From the NCBI GenBank assembly GCA_006503535.1, contig QYRS01000001.1:2790001-2854000 (forward strand): a stretch of DNA of 64,000 nucleotides, written 5' to 3'. Source of the DNA: Arthrinium phaeospermum (lineage: Eukaryota; Ascomycota; Sordariomycetes; Amphisphaeriales; Apiosporaceae). Below are positions 38,115 to 49,738 of this stretch, in pieces. Position numbers and translations under genes: made by a program. Below the pieces are notes generated by a model, which saw only the letters and a program-made list of their open reading frames with translations, had not been told where the DNA came from and did no database searches. Each line of letters begins with the position of its first letter. The stretch's first letter is position 1.

Positions 38115-38403
38115 TTATAATGACTAAATCTGCTGGCCTGGACTGTGGGAGATTGTGAAGTTTCCAAGGGATTCAAAAAGTCCGGTCGAAGGGCTTTTCA
38201 GGTCACTTGGAGTTGTACAAAAGAGGGGTTATGCTGCATAGCCCAGACGGGCGTCGACACATGGCGATGGTTAGGCTTCTGAGTATGCCTCGCAACTACG
38301 CGCCTACAAAGGGGCATGCATATTCAAGGTGTCGCCCATCAAAATTTCCAACCCTAATTCAATTGTCAAGTAGTCGACGAAAAGACACAACCATGTATGG
38401 AAA
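38115..38403. promoter_or_regulatory. Shared divergent promoter region
   Basis: The 289 bp between the start codons of the zinc-ribbon gene (minus) and the DUF6594 gene (plus) must contain both promoters. No specific element is claimed. Two out-of-frame ATGs (38,393 and 38,397) precede the DUF6594 start, so leaky scanning may matter. Confidence 0.4.
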
Positions 38404-39422
38404 ATGGATAGAGATATTGAGATGATTGCTTTACCCGGGGATGAGGTATTTCGAAAGCCATGGTCAGTAACGCCTATCGATCTTCCAGAATGCTATATTG
38501 ACTGGGAAAGGAAATACATTGGGTACCCGGCCTTTGCCAGGTATCAGTCCTTAGACGATGACTTTTTCGTTATCAGAAGATTTGATCGGCTTCACTGCCG
38601 GGTCCTCATAACTTTGCAGGATGAGACTACCATGCTCGAAGAAGAACTGGATGCTCTTGATGCGAGGTTTCGTGACAGGAACGCGGCAGACGTTCACAAT
38701 GGATCTGTGCGCGAAGACCAGCCAGAACGGAAAGATCTGATTAAACGAATATCAGCTGTGTTGAAGGAGTATGGTATGGTTGACTCCGTCAGTTTTTCCC
38801 CTTAACTGTCGCTGAAAGCTTGAGCATAGATGAGGCGCTCTGCCGATACACTCAAGTGAAATCAAGACCAGCCGCTCCGAAGGATAATGTAAAGAACATT
38901 CGGAACTGGCTTGCGAACAACAACAACCCTATCCATCGGGAAGAGCTCGAGTTCCTCGAATCGCGTGACCTCGTAACCCTCGCGAAGCAGCCCAAGTCAT
39001 TGCTGCGCCGCCTGTTTGAACGGCACGTACTAGGCTCAGCCTCGGAGCTTCTTGGGTTCTTGGCAAGCCACCGGCATCGTGTTGGAGATTCCACGGTACA
39101 CGGCCAGGACGAACCGGTTGATGCCGTGATAGCACCAGCTATATTTGTCACGGCGGCGGTCATGCTCATTACCCCTTTGTGGATTCTGGCCGTTACTCAA
39201 AACATGTTCGCGCGGCTGGGGATCATCACCGGCTTCAACGTCGTGCTTTTGGCGGTTCTTACATCCGCAACTTTGGCCAAGCCGTTCGAGATACTGGCCG
39301 TGGCAGCAGGGCAAGTCGTTCCTCTTTTGCCCAAACTTTCCCAGAGGGGCGCTGACAGACAGTGCGTCCACAGGTACTCGGCGGTCCTGGTGGTATTCTT
39401 GCAGATTGGGAACATCAGCTAG
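38404..39422 (+). CDS. DUF6594-family membrane protein
   Basis: Two exons, 38404-38768 and 38819-39422, with a 50-nt intron (GTATGG donor, TTAACTG branch, AAAG acceptor), encode 322 residues. The N-terminal half shows the features I associate with fungal DUF6594 proteins: YPAFARYQSLDDDFFVIRRF, then RVLITLQDE..LEEELDALDAR, an acidic coiled-coil-like segment. The C-terminal third has hydrophobic spans (IAPAIFVTAAVMLITPLWIL; TGFNVVLLAVLTSATLA) and ends with a short hydrophobic stretch (SAVLVVFLQ). Function is unknown; such proteins are numerous and variable in Sordariomycetes, often in accessory regions. An alternative donor at 38,774 is out of phase, which decided the model. Confidence 0.75.
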
Positions 39423-41138
39423 TTACCTAATAAGGGTGTCTCACGTGGCCGAATATCATATCCGACCAGTCCCCTATCCCCAAGGCCGAGTAGCTTACCC
39501 GCAACTAGTAAAAGCAGCCACCCGCCTGAATTGCCGGGTCAAACACATCTTACAGACCGTCGGGCTGACGAAGCCCTTTTGTTGCTCCAAAGCTTCCTGC
39601 TGGGACCAATCATCGGTGAAACCGAGAGCTTTCCATTAGGTGATAGCCAGATCCCCTGGACGAATCAATCAAATATTGAAAGTGATATCCCTGGCTGTCA
39701 AGATACCGAAGCGTGCACAGGTCGGCATGGAGGAATCTCGGAATGTTTAGCTCGTGCGATTCGGGTTGGGAATAAGGCATAATACTGTGGGTACCAGCCC
39801 TTTTCCCCGCAGTCTAGGCACATGTTGCCGTCACACCCAGCCCCAAACCTTGGGTTTCCCGATCACGCTTGTTTGCTTGGCAAGAGAGCTCTCTATTTCT
39901 CAGAAATACCGTGTCTTCTTTTCGGATGCTGGTCAGTCTGCCGTCCGTAACGAGTCAACATGAGAAATATCTAGAGACAGGTGGGACGACATCGCTCATT
40001 CCGCAGCCGATGACTGACTAAGTACCGTTTATGCCGAGTAATTTGCAGTTACGTGGAGGTTGATTGATTGTGTATTGTACTGATTTGACATCTGGCCCTT
40101 TCATGCAAAGGCGGGCAGGCGGGGCCGGTTCTGTCATCAGCCTACCCTGCTGCCCAGAACTGCCTACCGCTACTGACAAGGTCGAGCTCCAAAGTTGATA
40201 TCATTCCGGATGCGGGGCAAAACCTCCTCTGCAACCCAGAATACCAACACCGACACATCTCCGAAGCTGATCCGGCAACATGCCGAGACCATGATGCAAC
40301 CGAAGGCCCCAATCAATTGGAATAGGCTCAGCAGCCAAGCTTCGTCATGCGTCTCGCGGCATCCTAGAGAGGCTCTGGCTGGATAGGTCTCATGCAGTGT
40401 GTCAGTCCAAGAAAGGCCAGTCGGTACCCAACCAAAAGATATTGAATAATCAGGACCAGCAAAGGATTGATGCGGGGGAGGCAGTCGGCAAGTTGACAGA
40501 GACGGGAAGGCTGTCTGTCCCCCATTTGACTATGGCTGTCAATGGCTAGCTAGCGTGATGACCTGAACAGAACACCACATCCATCCACCCATTGCGTACG
40601 CACACTGTCAATTGCTGCTACCGCCATTGTACGATCTAGTAGCACGCAGTAGTCGACAATTGGCCCGCAAGTGCGGATCAATGGAGGGGTGTGCCTGTTC
40701 TACCGTAAGGAGGTGGTGGAACTAGACTCGTCGGCTGTTTTGTTGTAGAGAAGTATACAGCACATCGCTCCGGAGCTGAATAGAGCCTGTACCACCAACT
40801 TGGTGGGCACCATGTTGGCCACCTGCGCTCCTACGCTCCTGCCCTCCTGCGCTCTCGATTCGAATCATGCCGGCACCATAAATACCACGATGCAACCTGC
40901 CTTGTTCTGTTCCTGAAACCTCGCTTCCTCACTTCACTTGACATCAACGACATCATCGCACGGTAATCGTCTCCACCGCAACGCACAACGCCCCATTGGT
41001 ATATCCGTCAGAACCGGTTACCAAGTCCCTCCATATAAGTCTTCTCGTCCCTCAACGACCAAGACTTCTGTTCCCTTTTGTTGTTACTATACAACAAAGT
41101 CCAATTAGATCTATTCTACAAGACACAAATCAGTCAAA
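39423..41138. other. Intergenic upstream of formate dehydrogenase
   Basis: No gene supported. The final 300 bp are C/T-rich and contain a TATA-like CCATATAAG at about 41,031-41,039, roughly 105 bp upstream of the formate dehydrogenase start, a plausible core promoter. Confidence 0.5.
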
Positions 41139-42889
41139 ATGGTATTACTCGCTCGCTCTGTTCAGCGCACCCTCCGTCCCGTTTCTGCTTCTGCACGGGC
41201 TCTGTCGACATCTTCCTCTGCTTTCACCTCCCGGGCCTCGACGACGTCCAGGGCCGGCCTGACATCCCGGCCGGCCCTGGCGCCCAAGAGCTCGGCGCCA
41301 TTCTCCCTACCCTCCCGCAACCCGTTTGGAGCACCCGCTTCGATCCGCTCGCTAACAGGTCAACGTGAAAAGGTCAAGGTTTTGCTCGTTCTGTACGATG
41401 GTGGCAAGCACGCCGAAGAGGTACGTTTTATTATCCCTGAATGGAGGGGAAGAGAGAGAGAACGCCAGTTCAACAGCAAGGATCTGGCAAGCGAGGGGGC
41501 TTCACGCCATTCTTCCGTCCCAAACATCATCCGTCGTCTGCCGGTTGGAGCTCAGTCAGGTTCTGGGCGCACTTACAGCCATGCCAAGAGCCAATCAGAA
41601 GCCCTGGCTAGTCGGTGGTCTGATGAGGGGCAGGAATGGGCTGGGGTTTCCCGTTGCTATGCCGCCGCCCGATCCTCTGCATATGATATGACGGGAAACC
41701 TTCCCCTCTTCCGGCACTTTTTATACAACCACAGGAAGGCTAATTGTCGGAACACAGCAACCTCTGCTCCTCGGTACCACCGAGAATGAGCTCGGCATCC
41801 GCAAGTGGCTCGAGGACCAGGGCCACACTCTGGTCACCACCTCCGACAAGGAGGGCGAGAACTCTACCTTTGACAAGGAGCTCGTCGACGCAGAGATCAT
41901 CATCACTACTCCGTAAGTACCGAAACCCAATTGTAGCCATACATGGCTAGGGTGCAATCCTGACCACTAACACACCATGCCATAGCTTCCACCCTGGTTA
42001 CCTGACAGCCGAGCGTCTGGCCAAGGCCAAGAACCTCAAGCTCGCCGTCACTGCCGGTATCGGTTCTGACCACATCGACCTCAATGCTGCCAACACCACC
42101 AACGGCGGTGTCACCGTCGCCGAGGTCACTGGCTCCAACGTTGTGTCCGTCGCTGAGCACGTCATCATGACCATCTTGACCCTGGTCCGCAACTTTGTGC
42201 CCGCCCACGAGCAGATCCAGGCTGGTGAGTGGGATGTTGCCGCCGCCGCCAAGAACGAGTTCGACCTCGAGGGCAAGGTCGTCGGTACCGTCGCCGTCGG
42301 CCGCATCGGCGAGCGTGTGCTGCGCCGCCTCAAGCCCTTCGACTGCAAGGAGCTGCTGTACTTTGACTACCAGCCCTTGAAGCCCGAGGTGGAGCAGGAG
42401 ATTGGCTGCCGCCGCGTCGAGAACCTCGAGGAGATGCTGGGCCAGTGCGACGTCGTCACCATCAACTGCCCGCTGCACGAGAAGACGCGCGGCCTCTTCA
42501 ACAAGGAGCTCATCTCCAAGATGAAGCCCGGCTCCTGGCTCGTCAACACGGCCCGCGGCGCCATCGTCGTCAAGGAGGACGTCGCCGAGGCCCTCAAGTC
42601 CGGCCACCTCCGCGGCTACGGCGGCGACGTCTGGTTCCCCCAGCCCGCCCCCAAGGATCACGTCCTCCGCTACGCCAAGAACCCCTTCGGCGGCGGCAAC
42701 GCCATGGTTCCCCACATGTCGGGCACCTCGCTCGACGCCCAGAAGCGCTACGCCGACGGCACCAAGAGCATCCTCCAGAGCTACCTCTCGGGCAAGCACG
42801 ACTACCGCAACGAGGATCTCATCGTCAAGGACGGCGACTACGTCACCAAGGCCTACGGCCAGCGCCAGCCCACCAAGAAGGGCAACTAA
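41139..42889 (+). CDS. fdh: NAD-dependent formate dehydrogenase
   Basis: Three exons, 41139-41420, 41758-41912 and 41986-42889, encode 446 residues. The enzyme oxidises formate to CO2 with reduction of NAD+. Conserved blocks: [42 protein letters not shown] (formate-site region), [13 protein letters not shown] (NAD-binding turn), VNTARGAIV (active-site Arg) and [15 protein letters not shown] (catalytic His). Residues 1-75 precede the usual start of the enzyme and are Ser/Arg/Ala-rich without acidic residues, as in a mitochondrial presequence ([14 protein letters not shown]), so mitochondrial import is likely. Intron 1 is 337 nt, much longer than others in the window, and interrupts the frame right after HAEE. 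Intron 2 is 73 nt with a CACTAAC branch site. The gene converges with ham-2. Confidence 0.96.
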
Positions 42890-43386
42890 AACCACAAGCC
42901 CCATCCCATCATCATTATTTAATGCCGGTCATGACTTGAGAAAAGTCGTGATGAAAACTTGTAAAATCACGAACCCCCTATGAAGGTTCTTCTCTTATAG
43001 CGATTACGTTTTATAGTCTTTTATGAAATACCACGAAGTAAAACTGTACCTCATCTGCTTCTGAATACTGAGCCATATGATTTGTGTTCATTGATCGACT
43101 GGCGCTGTTAGTCTTTCCACTTGTAACCATTTGTATCGATACTGCACGTAAGGCCTTTACTGACCACAACAACGTTGTACAAATGGAATCGTGTCACAAA
43201 TGTTCTACTGTGTCGGGATAATCAAACGTCCATAATCTTACGGATGGTAATAGTAGGTATCTCGCACCCCCTCCGTTCTATGAGTCTCGCAAGTGTGTAT
43301 ACAACTGGCCTTTATGGCCATCTAACACTATAATACCGGTTTCCTTCCCCGTTTTCCTTTCGTTTGGCTTACGTGGTATCTATGTC
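42890..43386. other. Convergent intergenic region (fdh / ham-2)
   Basis: Holds both 3' ends. AT-rich with no coding frame. Nothing else seen. Confidence 0.6.
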
Positions 43387-46300
43387 TCAACCCCAACCCA
43401 TCTGTTGCTGTTGCTGCTGTTGCTGCTGCTGTTGTTGTTGCTGTTGTTGCTGTTCCCACTCCAAAGGCCCACCCATCATCATACCTCCCGCGTCCTGCGC
43501 ACCCGCGCCCGGGTCCGCCAACCAGACGACCTCAAGCTTCTCGAGCTCGCGCTTGAAGAAGTCCTGCTCGTCGCGGACGGCGTTCTCCGCGGACGGATCC
43601 CCGGCGGCGTTGCCCATGGGAATCATATGCTCGGGGTAGCGGCGGACGTTGAACCAGTGCGTCAGACTGCGGAGCGCCTGCTCGAGCGGCAAGGCCTCCT
43701 CGACCTCGGCGTCGACGTCGGAACCCGCGAGCCACTCGTCGCGCAGCTCGGGGCGGCAGTGCAGGTAGACGGCGGTGATGACGCGCATGTTGGACTGGCG
43801 CCACTTGCGGCCGCAGTAGGGGACCTGGTTCTTGAAGAGCTTGAGGGTGTAGAGCCGGAGCTCGGGCTGGGGCACGCGTAGCGACTTGCGGATGATGTTG
43901 GATGACTTATACTGCACCAGCAGCAAGTTGCGGTGCGCCTTGTTCTTGCAGATCTTCTGCAGAATGCGCAGGTAGTTGATGAGGGAGAAGAAGTTGCGCC
44001 GCGAGTAGTCGGTGATGGGCTCCTTAGGCAAGGGGTTGATGGGGTAGCCCAGCTCGTCCACCTCGGGGCGGGTCGGCGGTTGGTTCTCAAACTTGATTCC
44101 GGATTCGCCATTAGCACCGGGAGAAGGCTTGGGAGGTGATTTCTTGCGCTTGATAGGAGGTGGCGCTGCCTCGTCTTCGCTCTCTTCTTCCTCATCATCG
44201 GCCCCGTCAATCTCTGTAGGCTCCATGGGCCTGTCAATCGGGTGTGCCCGCTGGCTACAGAAGTAAAAGAAGCTATGGTCTAGCCGGTCGGTTCTACTAT
44301 CAACGACCTGCTGAACATCCTGATGCGCGAAGAGCTTCAGAACAAGCGGCAGATAGTTCGAGTCTAGGAGCAACTGCGTCATGTACTCGAATTTGAGAAC
44401 ATCTGTCGGATCATGTCAGTATCTGTACTCACCTATAATCGAAATGATGGGTGGCTTTGACTTACGAGATCTCTTGAACCATTTGAGTAACATGAGAGTG
44501 ATTCCAGTCAAGGCCTTGCCCTCAATCTCGCGCGCACGTGCTTGGTCGAGGTCATCGAGAGAAATATCTGGACTCTCCTGGCCTGCAGTCCCATTCGTTC
44601 CATTAGAACTATCATGGGACCTGTATAGATTCGGGGCTTGTTGGCCCCCCCGGAAGTTGTTGGGCATTCCTTCTGGGCCTCGGGGCTGCGGTAAGGTGAT
44701 GGCCGCAGTGATGTTGAAGAGCAGCGTCTTCATCAGGACTATGACTACCGACTGGAGCTGGGGTAAAGCAGTATCCTGTAATTCATGATCAGGAGTCAAG
44801 TTGCAAGGAGGTCAGTTCAAGGATTGCTCACGTATAAAGTCTCGATAGCCTCGAGACGACGTTTGATCTTTGGGTCTAGCTTCTCGGGTTCTGGGCCGTA
44901 GTCGATTTCGGGGCTCTCGGTCTTGGCTGTCCTTGCCTCGATCTTTGCAAGGAGTCTTTCCTCGTCGACCTCATCATCCTCACCGATCCCCAAGGACTCG
45001 AGATCGAGGTCATCCACGTCATCGTCGTGAGCCGGGTCCCAGCCTCGGTCGAACTTCAGGAACTTTTCTCGTTCTTCCCAGAGCTGCCGGGTAGCTCTGG
45101 TCATGCGTACTCGTGTCGAGAAAAGCTCGCCTGCTTCCAGGATTGATGCAGGGATGTCGCTGCCCTCCCATTTTCGCCCTACCAAGATATTTTGGAGGCC
45201 GGCTGGCCCCTTGCCACCCGCGCTGTTGCTTGTAGCGTCTAGCGGGGGGTACATGAAGGGGAAGTTCTGGTTCGTTTGGTAATTCTGTTTCTTTCCACCC
45301 TTACCACCTACTGCCGGCGATGGCGGCGGAGATGGTGCAGGTGTGGCAATATGCACCGGTTGGTGAAGAATGGACGCTCCTCCGCTTTGGGTATTCGGTG
45401 GCGCTGGCAGGATGCCATTGGATCCATTGTTGCGGGTAGGGTGATTGGGCAGCTGGGGCAGGATAGACGTGTTGTCGTCTTCCAGGGGTAGTGGCAGTTG
45501 TGGGGGCACGTAGGCTGGGTATTTCGAAGAAATCTCCTGTCTAAAGACGTGATAATCCAAGGGCGATGCCGTGATTGTATCCTTGTCTTGCTCCTTGTTG
45601 GTTGCTTCGCTCAGAGCCTTCTTGGTCTCTTCGATTTCTTCTGTCCCTCCAAATACCACCAACAAGGACTTCCAGAATAAAAGGAGAATCTGCGGCTCGT
45701 TTTAGCTTTAATTCCGCGCGCAGATCCAGGGGACGGCACTTACATGTGTCATGGGCAATGTAGGCGACTCAAGCCACCTCATTTTGGCAACTACTGACAG
45801 CACATATGTTGCCATATTGGGATTGAGCGCCACTACGATGGTCGATTAGCACATGCATCCCAGTCTGACAGGTACGCGACAACTTACGCAGCTTCTCCTG
45901 TACCGCCGCCATGCCCGCACGGTCGTTCAATATTTCTTGTAAAGTTGTATACATTATCGTCATCAAGTTCATCAGCTCGTCCTGCTTTTCCTGCAAGCCC
46001 TCTGGCGGCATATTCGAGGGCTCTATTTGCCTGTAATGAATGTCTTAGTATGGCCTTCTCGAACAAGTACCTAGTACTGTCACTCAGAACGTACCATAAA
46101 GTGTCCAATGCGTTCTGCAAAGCGCTCCAAACGATGGGCAGCCCGTCGCGCTCCGCTAGTAACTTCACCCCCGAGCTTATGGCCGCGAGCTGGTCGGGCG
46201 TGGCCACGGTGCGCAGCCTCGACTTGTCTCCCAGGATCGGTGCGCCGGCAGTGTCACACCACCGGCCCAGGACGATATATACCAGCCTGGCAATGGCTGC

Positions 46301-46626
46301 GGTCCGGACGCCGTCGTCGCCGGAGCCGACCTGGTCGAGCGCCTTGTTTACAAAGGCAGCCCGGGCCTCGTCGGTCGCGTCGTCCCACGTCGCGTAGCTG
46401 TTATCGCCTCCCGCGCCGCTCGCACCCTGCTGGTCCCAGTGCCACTCGAAGGACTTCTGGGCGGCATTGAGCCGCACCCACTGCCAGAACTGGTAGGAGA
46501 ACCATTCGTCGAGCTCCTCGGCGTGGGGACCCGTGTCCGAGTAGGCGAAGTCGTAGACGACGGCATCGTTTCGGGGGAACTCGGAGACGATGCGTCGGAG
46601 CTGGGCCAGCGAGAGCGAGTCAGGAG

Positions 46627-46657
<31 letters not shown>

Positions 46658-47028
46658 GGAGCCCGACGCCGACGGCGGGGGAGGAGCGGGCTGGGTCGGT
46701 GGGTTCGGCGGCATCGAGTTTCTCGGGGGCAGGCCGGGCCGCATGGGGACGGCGGCAGGATTGTTCATGGGTGAGGATGGTGCTGGTGGCGGGTTCGCCG
46801 TGGTGGTCTCGGCAGCGACTCCCGTGTCTGCAAGGTCTCCGACGGGGTCCTTGTTGTTGGGGCCTTCGGGCGAGGCGGCATCGCTGCCGCCGGCCTTGGA
46901 GAGCCACAGCGAGTTCATGGTACTTACTGTAGGCTTAGGGGGCAGCGTGCTAGTAGCGTGACCGCTAATGAAGTTTGAGAGAGAGGCTAACCTAGCAGCT
47001 CGCGAAACTGGAGTTTGGAGGGGTACAT
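43387..47028 (-). CDS. ham-2: STRIPAK subunit HAM-2/PRO22 (Far11/STRIP-like)
   Basis: Six clear exons: 46926(or 46918)-46095, 46030-45888, 45832-45744, 45689-44832, 44775-44466 and 44402-43387; all junctions are in phase. From Met at 46918 the product is 1,079 residues. An upstream 37-nt exon (47028-46992, MYPSKLQFRELL) joins in frame across a 65-nt intron and would add 15 residues. The N1221 domain follows a Pro/Gln-rich head (RNDAVVYDFAYSDTGPHAEE, FSYQFWQWVRLN), and the C-terminal Far11/STRP block is clear (VLKFEYMTQLLLDSNYLPL, RNFFSLINYLRILQKICKNK, YCGRKWRQSNMRVITAVYLH). In Neurospora ham-2 and Sordaria pro22, this subunit of the striatin phosphatase-kinase complex is needed for hyphal fusion and fruiting bodies. 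Poly-Gln tracts occur near the N-terminus and at the extreme C-terminus. Confidence 0.93.
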
Positions 47029-47124
47029 AATCATTGCTGGATTGGACGATGCGGCGCTACGCGGCCACTGCTGATTCAGGTACCAAGAACCTTAGCAACA
47101 GCCGGCATTAAGCGCATGGAATTA
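47029..47124. other. Short spacer upstream of ham-2
   Basis: Probable start of the ham-2 promoter, cut short by the inverted-repeat element that begins at 47,125. Confidence 0.4.
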
Positions 47125-47582
47125 GCGCTCGGAATAATGCTCATTATACTGCATTATGTCAAACCTTCTAAAATGAAGTATAATAGCCTTATGCGGGCGC
47201 ATTGACATTATGTTCATAATATGGGAAGTCCCATGTAGTGACGTGAGTATTGACGTCGGATCGATGAGGGGGACTACACACCTCGTCGAATTGGACTCGA
47301 GACTGTTGCGACCGGGTCGATTTTCAAGGCTATTTCAATCGCGATATCGACGAAGAGGAAGCCTCGACGACGACTGCCTACGAGGGATGAATACCTCCGA
47401 CCAGCTTTATCGACGGTGACGATCGCGGCTGGTGGTGGCTAGTAGTGGCTGGTGAGCCCCTCGTGAGCCCCTCGTCGGCGTTCAATTATGAAAGCCGTGC
47501 AATAAAAGCATTATGGTATAATAACGCCAAGACCGACTAAAACTGTATAATGCATTAATGTCTATTATATTATTCCGAGGCC
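47125..47582. mobile_element. TA-flanked inverted-repeat element with decayed ORF
   Basis: A 458-bp segment with short terminal inverted repeats: left GCGCTCGGAATAAT, right reverse complement GGCCTCGGAATAAT (12 of 14 matching, CTCGGAATAAT perfect). It is flanked by TA on both sides (47,123-47,124 and 47,583-47,584), the target duplication of Tc1/mariner-type elements. The ends are AT-rich. The interior plus strand has one frame from about 47,281 to 47,540 that reads like protein (VDFQGYFNRDIDEEEAS.., SFIDGDDRGWWWLVVAGEPL..) but is broken by one TGA at 47,388. I do not recognise a transposase domain. It is most simply a non-autonomous or decayed element sitting in the ham-2 upstream region. 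Confidence 0.5.
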
Positions 47583-48301
47583 TACATGGAATCAATTTCG
47601 CTCGGTCAGCTCTGAGGTAGGTTAAGGTTAGTGCCTTCCAGCTTCAGATTTGGGGCTTTCACGATAGGCAGTACGGGTTTAGCAGCTACGCTCAAGAACA
47701 CATGCAGGGCTGGGAGAGCTTCCAAGCCATCAATTGTCGACATCTGCGGTGCACAGACCATTCGAACGTGGGGTTATTCATCTCCACAGTCATCTATTGG
47801 TCAGGCCTCCTTACAATGCAGCAGCAGCCATCCTTGGCTTCTTTTTAGGAAGGTGTAACAGGCATCCTGTCACGACCAATGATCAGAGAAGAAGTGTGAA
47901 TGGCGTTAGGTAGGAAGTAGCTAAAGACCGCCAGCACGAATCTAGCTCCGTACAAGAGTCGTTACCGAAGAAGATGAGAGCTGTAGTGATGCTACTTTGC
48001 GCCGCGATGAAGTCAAGTGCTTACAGCCCTGCAAAGTACTTGAAGGGATTTAGCAAGACTCATTCGCAATCGGAGGCAGTTTTGGTCATCAGGGTTCCCG
48101 ATCAAATATCAATTACGCTAGGTAGACACTGCATGGTGTATAAACTGCATGTACTATGCCCCAAACATGAATGGACAGTAGAGACTGGTGATTCTTCATC
48201 AACACCTTGGTGGCCCCCTTTTACCTGGCCCTTCTAGACTGTTCCGCATCACGTAAATTAAGCTCAAACTTTTCAACGCACTCTGCTCGACCACCTCAGT
48301 A
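47583..48301. other. Intergenic between element and CDF gene
   Basis: No gene supported; small open frames of 75-87 codons have no family likeness. It includes the 3' untranslated region of the transporter gene. Confidence 0.5.
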
Positions 48302-49738
48302 CTAGAGGTCTTTCTTGAAAAAGTGCTCGGGCTTATGCGTAGTCTCATAGTCGACGTGGACATAGGCCCTCTCAATATCCGGCAGATCCTCGAGCTTGAA
48401 TTGGAGCTCCTCAGCGATGTCGTGCGTGTCCCGGAGGCTGGCATCGGGGTGCATGACGATGTCGACCTCGGCGATCAGGCGAGGGCCCGAGTGGTAGCAA
48501 CGGACCGTGTCGATGCCCTGGATGTTGTCGGGCGAGTGTGTCAAACAAACATACGTGATGAGCTGCTGCATCTCGACCGACGCCACGACCCCGACCAGCA
48601 GGAGGAACTCCTGGAACGCCGTGCGCAGCCAGATACACGAGATGAGCACCGACAAGATGATAGCGCCCATGGGATCGAGCCACCACACTAGCTTGGCGCC
48701 GCCCACCGACGTCAAGATACCAAAACCGTTGACGAAGAGATCGTTGCGGTGGTCCTGCCAGAGGATGTCCACCTGCGAGTACTTGTCCTTGATGCCCCAG
48801 CAGTAGAAGAAGAGGCAGAGCTTGGTGCTGAACGCAATGACCACGGCGATGACCGAAGGGAGATGGAAATGGTTCGTGTCACCGTTTCCAATGTCCTTGG
48901 TGACCAGCTGCTGGATCGAGAAGGCGATAAGGATGAACGAGACAGCCATCATGAGGAAGCAGAAGGCAATATTCCCCACCGTCTCCAGCCTGGCCTTCCC
49001 ACTAGGGAAGCGGTCCGGATCCACACGCTTGACCGCCCGGTGCGACAGGATCAGGGTCACGTTGCTCAAGGGGTCGAAGATGGAATCGGCCATGGTCGTG
49101 AAGAGGGACAGCGAGCCCGACGAGATGGCGCCATAGAGCTGCAAGACAGCCAGCATAACATTGGCGAGGAAGCTGCCCCAGACAGCGATCTGAAAGCGCA
49201 AGTGGTCATCGCCTTGCTCCTGCTTGGCCTCGGCCCGGTGCTCCTCGACCGACTTGAGCAGACGTTCGATGGTCTCGTTCTGGGTCTTGTAGAAGCTCTG
49301 GACCTTGTGGGCGTGGAGGAGGTTGCGACCTGGCACACAGCCGCGCAGCGAGCTGTTCTTCTCCCCCGGTGCCGCTGCCCGCTTACGAGAGGTGTTAGCC
49401 TTGATCTCGTCGAGCTGGGCATCGGTCTTGTAGGCGGACTGCAGATTGTACGGATCGCTGTCCGAGTACCGCCGGGTGCTCTGCGACTCGACGTCGGAGG
49501 TATCCATTCTGCTGCCTGCGGGATGGCGGGCGACGGTGTGATCGCCTTCGTCGGCACTCGTGGACTCTACACTAGAACTGACACCGCCATGCTCATGAGA
49601 CTGGCCAGTGGCGTCGGCACCTTTAGATACTGCTCTCGGTCTCGACTTTGACGACGAGGGGCGCGGGCTGCCTCCAGGGACTTGCAGGTTAAAGGGATGC
49701 GGGTGCATGGTGATACTGGCGGACAGATCGGGCTCCAT
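48302..49738 (-). CDS. CDF-family metal transporter, probably Mn2+
   Basis: A single-exon frame of 478 residues. A disordered Ser/Arg-rich head of about 190 residues is followed by six hydrophobic segments and a cytosolic C-terminal domain, the layout of cation diffusion facilitators. The metal-site motifs are DSIFD in TM2 and DHRND in TM5. DxxxD in both positions is the signature of the manganese-type subgroup, whereas zinc carriers have a His in one or both. The C-terminal ferredoxin-like domain is intact (IDTVRCYHSGPRLIAEVDIVMHP). Such transporters load metal into Golgi, vacuole or mitochondria in exchange for protons; which membrane is not visible here. The start at 49,738 is the first ATG of the frame. 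Nothing is abnormal. Confidence 0.92.
   Translation of the reverse strand: MEPDLSASITMHPHPFNLQVPGGSPRPSSSKSRPRAVSKGADATGQSHEHGGVSSSVESTSADEGDHTVARHPAGSRMDTSDVESQSTRRYSDSDPYNLQSAYKTDAQLDEIKANTSRKRAAAPGEKNSSLRGCVPGRNLLHAHKVQSFYKTQNETIERLLKSVEEHRAEAKQEQGDDHLRFQIAVWGSFLANVMLAVLQLYGAISSGSLSLFTTMADSIFDPLSNVTLILSHRAVKRVDPDRFPSGKARLETVGNIAFCFLMMAVSFILIAFSIQQLVTKDIGNGDTNHFHLPSVIAVVIAFSTKLCLFFYCWGIKDKYSQVDILWQDHRNDLFVNGFGILTSVGGAKLVWWLDPMGAIILSVLISCIWLRTAFQEFLLLVGVVASVEMQQLITYVCLTHSPDNIQGIDTVRCYHSGPRLIAEVDIVMHPDASLRDTHDIAEELQFKLEDLPDIERAYVHVDYETTHKPEHFFKKDL

Noticed and set aside
41906..42904. 332-codon frame antisense to formate dehydrogenase
   Set aside because: It is the shadow of a GC3-rich gene; the sense strand encodes an unmistakable enzyme.
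26393..47028. vib-1 and ham-2 as a self-recognition gene cluster
   Set aside because: They lie 15 kb apart with unrelated metabolic genes between them; shared biology alone does not support a cluster.
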